Assembly: GCF_030440555.1 (NCBI RefSeq)
Contig: NZ_CP047118.1
Location: 1,798,001-1,862,000 of the forward strand
Length of the DNA stretch: 64,000 bases
Direction: 5' to 3'
Origin: Corynebacterium caspium DSM 44850
GTDB lineage: Bacteria > Actinomycetota > Actinomycetes > Mycobacteriales > Mycobacteriaceae
Within the stretch, counting starts at the first letter, position 1. The number at the start of each line of letters is the position of its first letter. Both the position numbers and the translations under genes were made by a program. The notes beneath the pieces were generated by a model. The model saw nothing but the letters and a program-made list of their open reading frames with translations. It was not told the DNA's origin and did no database searches. Of this stretch, positions 56,581 through 64,000 are shown piece after piece.

Positions 56581-57534
56581 ATGACTTCCGCACCATCTGG
56601 CACTGAGACTGAAATCCACGATGTAATCATCATCGGATCTGGTCCTGCTGGTTATACCGCCGCTCTTTATTCTGCCCGCGCAGAGCTTAAGCCTTTGGTT
56701 TTTGAAGGCTATGAGTATGGCGGTTCTTTGATGAATACCACTGAGGTAGAAAACTTCCCCGGCTTCCCAGAGGGCATTATGGGCCCAGAGCTGATGGAAA
56801 AAATGCGGGATCAAGCCATCCATTTCGGGGCCGATCTGCGCATGGAGCTTGTCGATGCAGTGGAGCTTTCTGGCCCAGTGAAAAAGGTGCATGTGGGGGA
56901 TAAAACCTACCAGGCCCGCACGGTCATTTTGGCTACCGGGGCAGCACCGCGTTATTTAGGTATTCCGGGTGAACAAGAACTAATGGGACGAGGAGTTTCC
57001 TCCTGTGCCACTTGCGATGGTTTCTTCTTCCGGGATCAAGAAATTGCGGTAATTGGCGGTGGCGATTCCGCCATGGAAGAAGCTGATTTCCTTACTCGGT
57101 TTGCGTCTAAAGTGACACTGATTCACCGTCGGGAAGAATTCCGTGCCTCTGCCATCATGGTAGAACGGGTACAAAACAACCCGAAGGTGGAGTTTTTGCT
57201 CAATAAAACCGTGGAGAGCGTTAAAGCAGATGGTGGCAAGGTCGGCGCTTTGGTGCTCCAGGACCAAAAGACTGGCGAAACTAGCGAGCTGCCCGTAAAC
57301 GCCATGTTTGTGGCTATTGGCCATGATCCGCGTTCGGAATTTTTGGCCGGCCAGGTGGAGTTGAAAGAAGGTGGCTATGTAAAGACTAATGAGCCACATA
57401 CCGCCACCTCTATCCCCGGAGTTTTTGCTTGTGGAGATTTAGTCGATGACCACTATCAACAGGCGATTACTGCCGCTGGTTCTGGGTGTCGCGCTAGCCT
57501 GGACGCGGAGGCTTATTTGTCTAGCCTCAAATAG
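56581..57534 (+). CDS. trxB: Thioredoxin reductase
   Basis: 317 residues, low-molecular-weight type. FAD site [16 protein letters not shown] (residues 19-34), redox pair CATC (142-145), NADPH site [10 protein letters not shown], and the C-terminal FAD motif [23 protein letters not shown]. It reduces thioredoxin with NADPH. A TATAAG -10 lies about 40 bp upstream, suggesting a housekeeping promoter besides possible SigM control. Followed at 80 bp by trxA. Confidence 0.97.
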   Translation: MTSAPSGTETEIHDVIIIGSGPAGYTAALYSARAELKPLVFEGYEYGGSLMNTTEVENFPGFPEGIMGPELMEKMRDQAIHFGADLRMELVDAVELSGPVKKVHVGDKTYQARTVILATGAAPRYLGIPGEQELMGRGVSSCATCDGFFFRDQEIAVIGGGDSAMEEADFLTRFASKVTLIHRREEFRASAIMVERVQNNPKVEFLLNKTVESVKADGGKVGALVLQDQKTGETSELPVNAMFVAIGHDPRSEFLAGQVELKEGGYVKTNEPHTATSIPGVFACGDLVDDHYQQAITAAGSGCRASLDAEAYLSSLK

Positions 57535-57614
57535 TTAAAAATAGTCTGCATTAGACAAATTGAAGTACTAAAAAATGTGGAAACACAGAAATAAAAACAG
57601 TAGGAGTTTTAAAA

Positions 57615-57935
57615 ATGGGTGCACAGGCTGTAACTCAAGCAAATTTTAAAGACGTTGTAATCAATTCCGATAAGCCAGTTCTAGTAGATTTCTGGGCTGA
57701 ATGGTGCGGACCTTGCAAGAAGCTAGCCCCCACCATTGATGAAATTGCCGCAGAGATGGGCGATGCCATCACCGTCACCAAAGTTGATGTGGATTCCGAG
57801 CGTGGCCTGGGTGCTATGTTCCAAATCATGTCTATTCCCACCCTGCTGATCTTTAAAGATGGCGTTAAAGTTGATGAGATCATGGGGGCACGCCCCAAAG
57901 CGGAAATTGTGGCTAAGCTAAAGCAGCATATCTAG
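57615..57935 (+). CDS. trxA: Thioredoxin
   Basis: 106 residues, canonical length; WCGPCK at 30-35 and cis-Pro in SIPTLLIF. It is the partner of the adjacent reductase and the general cytosolic disulfide reductant. A GGAG site lies about 7 nt before the ATG. It probably forms an operon with trxB and is followed by cwlM at 49 bp. Confidence 0.97.
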   Translation: MGAQAVTQANFKDVVINSDKPVLVDFWAEWCGPCKKLAPTIDEIAAEMGDAITVTKVDVDSERGLGAMFQIMSIPTLLIFKDGVKVDEIMGARPKAEIVAKLKQHI

Positions 57936-57984
57936 CTGCTAAAGTTAGGCGACTAAGTAATTTCCGAGGAAAGATGAGGCTCCC

Positions 57985-59175
57985 GTGGCAGACGTTCTCC
58001 GGGTTGGTGATCGCAGTCCCCGTGTTGCTGAGGCGAGATTAACGCTTTCTCGTCTTGGGCTGTTGCAAGATTATTCTGGGCCGCACCCCAAAGCACAGGG
58101 CAGTACTGAACAATTCATGGAGGATGAAACCATCTTCGATGCCGCGTTATCGGAGATCCTCAAGGCCTTCCAACAATCTCGCGGCATCATCCCAAGTGGG
58201 CATATTGATGAACCCACTTTGCGAGAAATGCGGGGGGCCACTTATACCCTCGGCGCCCGCGTCCTATATTTAGAAGAAGATAATTTCCTCACTGGTGACG
58301 ACGTCTCCCAGCTCCAAAAACACCTCCAGGAGCTGGGTTTTTATACGGAACGCATCGATGGGGTATTCGGCCCAGCAACCGATGCCGCACTGCGTAATTT
58401 CCAGCTCAATTCCGGACTGCAAGTAGATGGCATCTGTGGGCCAGAAACAGTGCGCTCCCTGAGTTTGCTCGGGCGACGCATCACCGGTGGTTCAGCCCAA
58501 GCAATCCGCGAACGCGAATACGTCCGCCAATCAGGCCCCAGCCTTAAAGGCAAACGAGTGGTCTTAGATCCAGGCCTAGGCGGAGCTAATCGCGGCATGA
58601 CCGTTAAGGGTAAATTCGGCGAAATCACTGAAGAAGAAGTGCTGTGGGACCTTGCAGATCGTATCGCCGAAAGAATGCGTTCCTTAGGCATGGAAGTTAT
58701 TTATTCCCGCCCCCGCACTGATGATCCCCTCCCGCGTTTGCGCGCCGCCATGGCTAATGCCGCCGGGGCAGACATCATGATCTCGCTACAGTGCGACCGC
58801 TACCAGAATGAAAAAGCCTCCGGCATTGCCACCTTCTACTTTGGCTCCCAGGTAGGCAATACCTCGATGACTGGCGAAGTACTCTCCAGCTATATTCAGC
58901 GCGAAATTACAGCCCGCATGCCCCTGGTTGATTGCGGGAGCCATGCTCGCACTTGGGACCTGCTGCGGCTTACCCGCATGCCCACCGTAGAAATTGTGGC
59001 CGGCTACCTTACCAACCCCCATGATGTTGCGGTGCTTACTGATCCTAAACAGCGCGATACCCTAGCTGATGCCGTGGTGGTATCCCTTAAGCGCCTCTAC
59101 TTACTTGATGATGACACCGTAGCCACTGGCACTTTCCACTTTGCAGAACTCCTAGAAGTGGAAAATAAGGGCTAA
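57985..59175 (+). CDS. cwlM: CwlM, amidase-like regulator of peptidoglycan synthesis
   Basis: 396 residues, GTG start, no signal peptide. Two peptidoglycan-binding-1 repeats (LRVGDRSPRVAEARLTLSRLGLL and LTGDDVSQLQKHLQELGFYTERIDGVFGPATDAALRNFQ) precede an Amidase_3 domain from about residue 190. In active amidases the zinc ligands are the His of DPGHGG and the His of SxHxN; here they read DPGLGG and SLQCD, so two of three ligands are missing and catalysis is unlikely. In mycobacteria the cytoplasmic CwlM, once phosphorylated, activates MurA. The location after trxBA is conserved. It ends at a bidirectional terminator before parB. Confidence 0.93.
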   Translation: MADVLRVGDRSPRVAEARLTLSRLGLLQDYSGPHPKAQGSTEQFMEDETIFDAALSEILKAFQQSRGIIPSGHIDEPTLREMRGATYTLGARVLYLEEDNFLTGDDVSQLQKHLQELGFYTERIDGVFGPATDAALRNFQLNSGLQVDGICGPETVRSLSLLGRRITGGSAQAIREREYVRQSGPSLKGKRVVLDPGLGGANRGMTVKGKFGEITEEEVLWDLADRIAERMRSLGMEVIYSRPRTDDPLPRLRAAMANAAGADIMISLQCDRYQNEKASGIATFYFGSQVGNTSMTGEVLSSYIQREITARMPLVDCGSHARTWDLLRLTRMPTVEIVAGYLTNPHDVAVLTDPKQRDTLADAVVVSLKRLYLLDDDTVATGTFHFAELLEVENKG

Positions 59176-59188
59176 TTTCCCTAAGTTA

Positions 59189-59230
59189 AAGCTCCCAACT
59201 GCGATAAGAATTAAAAGCAGTTGGGAGCTT
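59189..59230. terminator. Bidirectional terminator between cwlM and parB
   Basis: A perfect 14-bp stem, AAGCTCCCAACTGC / GCAGTTGGGAGCTT, with a 14-nt loop between convergent genes. Confidence 0.9.
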
Positions 59231-59256
59231 ATTTCGTTATTTTTCGTTATTACCGT

Positions 59257-60483
59257 TTAATGCTGGCCTTCGATGAGTTCCATAATGCGTTGGAAATCTT
59301 CTTGATCACCAAATTCGATCACCATTTTGCCTTTACGCTTACCCATGGTGACAGTTACTTTGGTATCCCAAATATCGGCCAATCTGTCTGCGGTCCGCGT
59401 GAGGTATTCCGGTTGGGGGAGCGGTTCACGTTTAGGTTTTTCGGCTAGTTTTTCGCCACGATTTAGCAAAGTTACGGCTTCTTCGGTAGCGCGCACCGAA
59501 AGACCTTCAGCGATAATGCGCTCTGCTAAAGAAATCTGATCTGTGGTTTGTGCGGCAGTTTTAATACCCATAATTGCGCGGGCATGTCCTGCAGAAAGCA
59601 CTCCGGCGGCCACTCGTTTTTGCACGGGGACAGGCAATTTCAATAACCGAATGGTATTGGTAACAGTAGGCCTAGAACGGCCTAATTTAGCGGCTAATTC
59701 CTCTTGAGTTACCCCAAATTCTTCTAATAACTGCTGGTAGGCGGCACCTTCTTCTAGCGGATTAAGCTGCACGCGGTGAATATTTTCTAGCAGCGCATCG
59801 CGTAGCATCGTAGAATCATCGGTTTGGCGCACAATAGCTGGAATAACTTTTAGACCCGCTTTAGCTGAAGCCCGCCAGCGCCTTTCACCCATAATTAGCT
59901 CATAGCGCGCCGCACTTTTATCGTGCGGGCCTGGTTTCTCGCGCACCACGATGGGTTGCAAAAGCCCAAATTCGCGAATCGAATGCACTAATTCATTAAG
60001 CGCATCTTCTTCAAAAATCTCTCGCGGCTGCTTCTCATTAGGCTCAATATCGCCAATGGGAATCTCCACATAAGTGGCGCTAGTAGGGGAGACCAGCCCA
60101 TTATCGACTGCCTCCGTCGCCGCATCTGGCGCTCCGGGTGCTCCGGCTGGCGTCGCTTTACTCGTCGCTTCGCTCGCTGCGGCGCTCGTCCCGGCGGTCT
60201 TCGGTGTCCCTGGAATATCAGCAGGGTTGCGAGCCGGAGCATTAGCAACCAAGGAGGAAACCCCGCGCGCTCCACCGCTGCGCGCGCCAGCACCGTGAGA
60301 GCCACCAACTCCTAGGACTGCATCGGCAGCTGCATCTGAGAGCCGAGGTTTTGCAGGTCCAGAAGGTATTAGGGCAGCTAGGCCGCGTCCAAGCCCTCCT
60401 TTGCGGATATCATCTGGTTTTGGGATTGCCGGCGCTTTGGGGGAAGTGCCCTTTGGCGGCTGTGGTTTTTTCTTATTAGCCAC
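59257..60483 (-). CDS. parB: Chromosome partitioning protein ParB
   Basis: About 408 residues. A basic, low-complexity N-terminus with a Gly/Ala/Pro linker precedes the ParB N-terminal CTPase domain ([45 protein letters not shown]), the helix-turn-helix that reads parS ([27 protein letters not shown]) and the C-terminal dimer domain. It loads at the six parS sites of this window, spreads along DNA and recruits ParA and SMC. GTG 60483, with GGAG 6-9 nt upstream, is preferred. It overlaps the parA 3' end by 8 bp. Confidence 0.96.
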   Translation of the reverse strand: MANKKKPQPPKGTSPKAPAIPKPDDIRKGGLGRGLAALIPSGPAKPRLSDAAADAVLGVGGSHGAGARSGGARGVSSLVANAPARNPADIPGTPKTAGTSAAASEATSKATPAGAPGAPDAATEAVDNGLVSPTSATYVEIPIGDIEPNEKQPREIFEEDALNELVHSIREFGLLQPIVVREKPGPHDKSAARYELIMGERRWRASAKAGLKVIPAIVRQTDDSTMLRDALLENIHRVQLNPLEEGAAYQQLLEEFGVTQEELAAKLGRSRPTVTNTIRLLKLPVPVQKRVAAGVLSAGHARAIMGIKTAAQTTDQISLAERIIAEGLSVRATEEAVTLLNRGEKLAEKPKREPLPQPEYLTRTADRLADIWDTKVTVTMGKRKGKMVIEFGDQEDFQRIMELIEGQH

Positions 60484-61453
60484 GGGATTCTCCTTCAACT
60501 TCAGCACCAGCACCGGCGTCGGCGGCCACGGCAGCTAGCTGTGCAGCTGTGGCTGGCGATACCCCAATGGGTCCGGTGGTTTCTACGGGTTGATAATCAC
60601 CGCGAGTGTGCATTTCTTCTGCGGCGGCAAAATAGGCCACTGCTCCTCTAGACATCGGATCGTAGGCAAGCACTGGCATTCCGTATCCGGGGGCTTCTGA
60701 GACCTTCACAGAGCGCGGAATTACGGTGTTGAGGGTGACGTCGCCAAAATGCTCTCTTACTTCGGTCACAACTTGTTCTGCAAGCTTCGTGCGGGCATCG
60801 TACATGGTGAGCAAAATGGCGGAAATATGCAGCTGCGGATTTAGGTGTTGCCGGATCATTGAGATGTTATTTAGCAGCTGGCCTACTCCTTCGAGCGCAT
60901 AATATTCGCACTGAATGGGAATGAGCACTTCTTCTACGAATGTCATGGCATTGATGGTGAGCAGCCCTAATGAGGGTGGGCAGTCAATAAATACGTAGTC
61001 ATATCCGGCGGATTCTAGGTAGCCAGATTTGAGTTGATCGTAGAGTCGATATTCCCGACGCACCATGGAAACTAGTTCGATTTCTGCCCCGGCTAGGTCA
61101 ATGGTTGCAGGGATACAGAAGAGGTTGGGGTCGTGGGGGGAGGCTTGGGTGGCGTCTTCAGCTGAGATTTCCCCGAGGAGGAGCTCATAGCTTGAGGGCG
61201 TGCCGGCCCGGTGTTCCACTCCCATTGCGGTGGAGGCATTGCCTTGTGGGTCTAAATCGATAACCAGTACCTTCATGCCGCCAGCAGCTAATCCGGCCGC
61301 CATATTTACTGAGGTAGTAGTTTTTCCTACGCCGCCTTTTTGGTTAGCAACGGTAATCAAGCGAGGTGCCGCTGGTGGTGCGAGCTTATTTCGCCGCGGG
61401 AGAGCAGATTCTACGGGATGCGCTCCCGTTTCTGCATTCTGCATATCCGCCAT
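60476..61453 (-). CDS. parA: Chromosome partitioning ATPase ParA
   Basis: About 325 residues with the deviant Walker [36 protein letters not shown] (Walker B region) and a C-terminal Ala/Glu-rich tail. It forms the ATP-dependent gradient that moves ParB-parS complexes to the cell pole. ATG 61453 (AAGGGC 6 nt upstream) is preferred; the frame is open to an ATG at 61513. Directly after rsmG, in the conserved rsmG-parA-parB order. Confidence 0.95.
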   Translation of the reverse strand: MADMQNAETGAHPVESALPRRNKLAPPAAPRLITVANQKGGVGKTTTSVNMAAGLAAGGMKVLVIDLDPQGNASTAMGVEHRAGTPSSYELLLGEISAEDATQASPHDPNLFCIPATIDLAGAEIELVSMVRREYRLYDQLKSGYLESAGYDYVFIDCPPSLGLLTINAMTFVEEVLIPIQCEYYALEGVGQLLNNISMIRQHLNPQLHISAILLTMYDARTKLAEQVVTEVREHFGDVTLNTVIPRSVKVSEAPGYGMPVLAYDPMSRGAVAYFAAAEEMHTRGDYQPVETTGPIGVSPATAAQLAAVAADAGAGAEVEGESRG

Positions 61454-61515
61454 TATTTTGCCCTTCATTCCCCTTCGCGCGTGGTTTCTATCCTGCCGGT
61501 CTACTGTACCCATTT

Positions 61516-62163
61516 CTAACGCACCCTGGGGATGCGAATTAGGGTGGTAGGTTCAGCTAAAAATTGACTTCCTACGGTTATAATTTCTGCTTTGCCGCCG
61601 CCGGCTTTTTTAATATCTTGGCGGTCTCTTTCTAGTTCTTCGCTTATCGATGCCCCCTTCATCGCCAGCATTAGCCCTCCTTTTACTACTAGTGGCAGTG
61701 ACCAGCTGGCTAGCTTTGCAAGGGGAGCAACAGCACGAGAAGTTACGATATCGGCGCTGCCGGCATCTTTGATTACGTGTTTTTCCTCGGCTCGTCCGCG
61801 CAATATATGGACGTTTTTTAGGTCTAGTTCTGCTGCTACTTCGCGCAGATAAACTGATCTCTTTAGGAGGGGTTCTACCAAGGTGATGTGTAAATCTGGG
61901 CGAGCTATCGCTAGAGGAATTCCTGGCAGGCCAGCACCAGAACCAATATCTACGATCACTGCATTTTGCGGCATTACTTCGCCAATTACCGCGCAGTTAA
62001 GAATATGCCTTTCCCATAAGCGTGAAACTTCACGTGGTCCAATAAAGCCGCGTTCACTTCCAGTAGTTGCCAAAGATTGATGGTATTGCTTGGCTTGAGC
62101 TAGATATTCCCCGAATATATCGCTTGCTGCGGCTGGTATTTCTTCATGTTTCACGTGAAACAT
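61516..62163 (-). CDS. rsmG: 16S rRNA (guanine-527-N7) methyltransferase
   Basis: 215 residues. SAM-binding motif [28 protein letters not shown]; [13 protein letters not shown] near the N-terminus. It methylates G527 of 16S rRNA, a modification that affects streptomycin sensitivity. The start MFHVKH is coded by parS site 6. It precedes parA; a jag/R3H gene often found between yidC and rsmG is absent here. Confidence 0.96.
   Translation of the reverse strand: MFHVKHEEIPAAASDIFGEYLAQAKQYHQSLATTGSERGFIGPREVSRLWERHILNCAVIGEVMPQNAVIVDIGSGAGLPGIPLAIARPDLHITLVEPLLKRSVYLREVAAELDLKNVHILRGRAEEKHVIKDAGSADIVTSRAVAPLAKLASWSLPLVVKGGLMLAMKGASISEELERDRQDIKKAGGGKAEIITVGSQFLAEPTTLIRIPRVR
62147..62162. promoter_or_regulatory. 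parS: parS site 6 (at rsmG start codon)
   Basis: Perfect TGTTTCACGTGAAACA spanning the first codons of rsmG. Confidence 0.92.
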
Positions 62164-62240
62164 CCCCTAAATTCATCGGCTGATGGTTAATAGATATTCA
62201 CCCTACCGCAAGTAGCGGGCTGAAAAATAACAAAATAAAA

Positions 62241-62282
62241 CCCCTATTCTCACCGGATAAAAAGTCCAGCAAAGAACAGGGG
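62241..62282 (-). terminator. yidC terminator
   Basis: CCCCT-TTCT pairs with AGAA-AGGGG with one mismatch and a 22-nt loop; on the minus strand TTTTATTTTG follows. It separates yidC from rsmG. Confidence 0.7.
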
Positions 62283-62306
62283 AAACCCTTTGGAAAAACT
62301 GAAAAA

Positions 62307-63260
62307 CTATTTCTTCTTCCGCTTGGGGTTATTTGGGCGTTGCCCAGGCTTGGGGGCAGTAGCGCGCTTAGCTTCCCGGATGGCAGCATCGGCTGCAGCT
62401 TCTTCGGCATCCATCTTGTTGAAGATATAACGCTGCTGGAAGAAGGTCCAAACGTTATTGGCCATCATGTAGAAAAGCAGGCCAATATGCCACAGGGCTC
62501 CGGTAATCAGGATGGATAGCGGCATTACCCACATCATCATGCGGTTCATCATGTTGGTCTGCATAGCTGCCTGATCATCTTTAGGGGCAGCGATCTTGCC
62601 AGCAGCACGACGAGCTTCTTGCCGATCCACTGAAAGACGGGCATTAAAGTGCGTTGCCAGCACAATAACCACAATTAATGGAACAGCTACCAACATAATG
62701 CGGAATTGGGAGAGCCCAATGGCTGTGGGGAAGGCCTGGTACATATCATCTGGCATCGAAATATATGCCGAAAGCGGAACCCCAAAAACATTGGCATCTA
62801 GAAAAGACTGCACATCATGCGGGCTAAATATGTAGTTTGCAATCTGCCGGTTTTCTTCTACCGAAAGACCCAGCTGTCCGCGCCCCGTACCAGTGCGGTT
62901 AAAGGAGCGCAGTACGTGGAATAAACCAATAAATACCGGCAACTGCGCCAGCGCTGGCAAACAGCCCATAACTGGATTCACTCCGAGCTCTTTTTGGAGC
63001 TTGCGGGTTTCCTCCATCATTTTGGCTTGATCGTTTTTATATTTAGCGCGGATTTCCTGCATTTTCGGCTGCATTTGCTGCATCTTCACCGAAGAACGTA
63101 TCTGGTTTACCATCGGCTTAAATAAGATGATGCGCAAGGTAAAGGTCAGGAACATGATGGCCAGAATCCAAGCCCAAGCTGAATCTGGGCCAAAAGGCAC
63201 CGCGAAGACTTTGTGCCAAAACCACAGCACGGCCGAAATCGGCCAATAGATGAAATCCAC
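62307..63260 (-). CDS. yidC: Membrane protein insertase YidC
   Basis: 317 residues of the short YidC/Oxa1 type: a first hydrophobic helix, the cytoplasmic helical hairpin (KPMVNQIRSSVKMQQMQPKMQEIRAKYKNDQAKMMEETRKLQKELGVNPVMGCLPALAQLPVFIGLF), further helices and a basic tail (KRKKK). It inserts proteins into the plasma membrane with or without SecYEG. Part of the rpmH-rnpA-yidD-yidC cluster, 35 bp after yidD. Confidence 0.97.
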   Translation of the reverse strand: MDFIYWPISAVLWFWHKVFAVPFGPDSAWAWILAIMFLTFTLRIILFKPMVNQIRSSVKMQQMQPKMQEIRAKYKNDQAKMMEETRKLQKELGVNPVMGCLPALAQLPVFIGLFHVLRSFNRTGTGRGQLGLSVEENRQIANYIFSPHDVQSFLDANVFGVPLSAYISMPDDMYQAFPTAIGLSQFRIMLVAVPLIVVIVLATHFNARLSVDRQEARRAAGKIAAPKDDQAAMQTNMMNRMMMWVMPLSILITGALWHIGLLFYMMANNVWTFFQQRYIFNKMDAEEAAADAAIREAKRATAPKPGQRPNNPKRKKK

Positions 63261-63295
63261 TTTGCCTCGAAACTCCTAAAAGGTGGTTATTTTGC

Positions 63296-63553
63296 TTATC
63301 GACACCGCGTGCCACGCGGGGGTACGGGGTCGAATCCGCCGGGGTGCCACGGCCCGCACTTAATTAAGCGCGTTAAAGTGAGCAAGCTGCCGCGCAAGGC
63401 TCCATGCTGATGCACAGCTGCTAATCCATAAGAGCTGCACACTGGCTCAAAGCGACACGTAGATCCCAGCTTAAGTGCTGAAATATACTTTTGGTAAAAC
63501 TCAAGCGCCTTAATTAAACCTCGCGCTGCCAAACTGGGACCTGTAGAGGCCAC
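63296..63553 (-). CDS. yidD: Membrane protein insertion efficiency factor YidD
   Basis: 85 residues. The family motif runs LIKALEFYQKYISALKLGSTCRFEPVCSSYGLAAVHQHGALRGSLLTLTRLIKCGPWHPGGFDPVPP, with three conserved cysteines. An amphipathic membrane-associated protein that aids YidC. GTG start directly abutting the rnpA stop, so the two are coupled. Confidence 0.96.
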   Translation of the reverse strand: MASTGPSLAARGLIKALEFYQKYISALKLGSTCRFEPVCSSYGLAAVHQHGALRGSLLTLTRLIKCGPWHPGGFDPVPPRGTRCR

Positions 63554-63943
63554 TTAATGCACCCCTTGGTTAGCTTGGCAAGGTTGGTTAGTTCGACTAA
63601 TTAGGCTATTTAAAGCTGCGCGGAGGTCTTTTTGGAGTTCCTCCGAGCTAGCTTTACCTGCTCGCGGGAGAGCTCGCACCACAATCTCAAGATTTTTGGG
63701 GAGCTCACCGCTGGCTATTAAGGCAGCTAAAACATGACGGAGCCGTCGGGAAGTGCGGTGTCTAATAACTGCATTCCCAACGGCTTTAGAAACAACGAGG
63801 CCACAGCGGGGTCCCCCGCAAATTACGGGATTTTCCACTGTGGCTACGTGCAATACTAAGTTCCGCTTACCAGTACGCCGCCCGCCTTTAATTACGCGCC
63901 GAAACTGAGCCGGCGACGTGAGTTTATTAGCAGGAGGCAACAC
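63554..63943 (-). CDS. rnpA: RNase P protein component
   Basis: 129 residues, basic: LTSPAQFRRVIKGGRRTGKRNLVLHV, GPRCGLVVSKAVGNAVIRHRTSRRLRHVL (the RNR-type motif). It helps the RNase P RNA trim tRNA 5' ends. It follows rpmH by about 30 bp, the conserved origin-side order. Confidence 0.96.
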   Translation of the reverse strand: MLPPANKLTSPAQFRRVIKGGRRTGKRNLVLHVATVENPVICGGPRCGLVVSKAVGNAVIRHRTSRRLRHVLAALIASGELPKNLEIVVRALPRAGKASSEELQKDLRAALNSLISRTNQPCQANQGVH

Positions 63944-63973
63944 TGGCGAACTGACTTAAAGCGCTAGTTTGCT

Positions 63974-64000
63974 TTAGGCGGTTAGCTTTGCGCGACCCTT
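63974..64000 (-). CDS. rpmH: 3' end of ribosomal protein L34 (cut by window edge)
   Basis: Reading the minus strand from 64000 gives KGRAKLTA and a TAA stop, the standard L34 C-terminus, in the expected position before rnpA. The remaining 36 or so codons lie outside the window; dnaA should be beyond. Confidence 0.88.
   Translation of the reverse strand, partial: KGRAKLTA

Noticed and set aside
62027..62040. Extra parS-like TTCACGTGG in rsmG
   Set aside because: Only the CACGTG core matches; both flanks differ from the consensus.

Overview
The window reads as the left, origin-proximal flank of a Corynebacterium-type chromosome (Actinomycetota, Mycobacteriales). The evidence is gene order. 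One block, ponA – GT87 membrane protein – rpsF – ssb – rplI – (GH15) – dnaB, matches the mycobacterial/corynebacterial ponA1–dnaB segment. The right end has the standard order cca – NUDIX – DUF6049 – murJ – sigM – trxB – trxA – cwlM // parB – parA – rsmG – yidC – yidD – rnpA – rpmH, cut off just before dnaA. MurJ with a cytoplasmic pseudokinase, CwlM, Nnr and a trp operon with fused trpCF fit the same group. Base composition is only moderately GC-rich and the species cannot be named. No tRNA, rRNA, transposase, phage gene or CRISPR array was seen.

Layout. 1-5 kb: end of an unknown gene, a thioredoxin, a copper P-type ATPase behind a CsoR-like operator, and dnaB. 5-17 kb: GH15 trehalase-like enzyme, a 560-bp regulatory gap with DnaA-box-like sites, rplI-ssb-rpsF, cell-wall synthesis genes (ponA, GT87), DUF5318, MarR, a membrane protein, the NAD(P)HX-repair enzyme and a DUF1846 protein. 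17-35 kb: dps, then two surface proteins (531 and 2675 residues) sharing signal peptide, 5' leader and C-terminal membrane module, separated by an FMN glutamate-synthase-like protein, leuS and a DAACS symporter. A possible iron-controlled small RNA lies next to the smaller one. An AT-rich gene-free stretch of about 1.15 kb precedes the giant gene.

35-45 kb: SdpI-family protein, then the trp operon with a Trp-Trp-Trp leader peptide and attenuator (trpL-E-G-D-CF-B-A), a Rieske lipoprotein, a BASS-type transporter and a small unknown gene. 45-64 kb: AzlCD exporter, cca, NUDIX, DUF6049, murJ, sigM, thioredoxin system, cwlM, the parAB partition genes, rsmG and the membrane-insertion/RNase P genes.

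The strongest non-genic signal is six parS sites (five perfect TGTTTCACGTGAAACA, one with a single mismatch) between 38.4 and 62.2 kb, three of them inside the trp operon, with parB and parA in the same window. The trp operon and its right flank therefore look like a chromosome-partition loading zone. Other points of interest are the A/B dimeric repeat architecture of the giant surface protein and the shared anchor of the two surface proteins, a DnaA-box cluster between rplI and the GH15 gene, a CwlM lacking apparent zinc ligands, and in-frame short-tandem-repeat insertions in several housekeeping genes.
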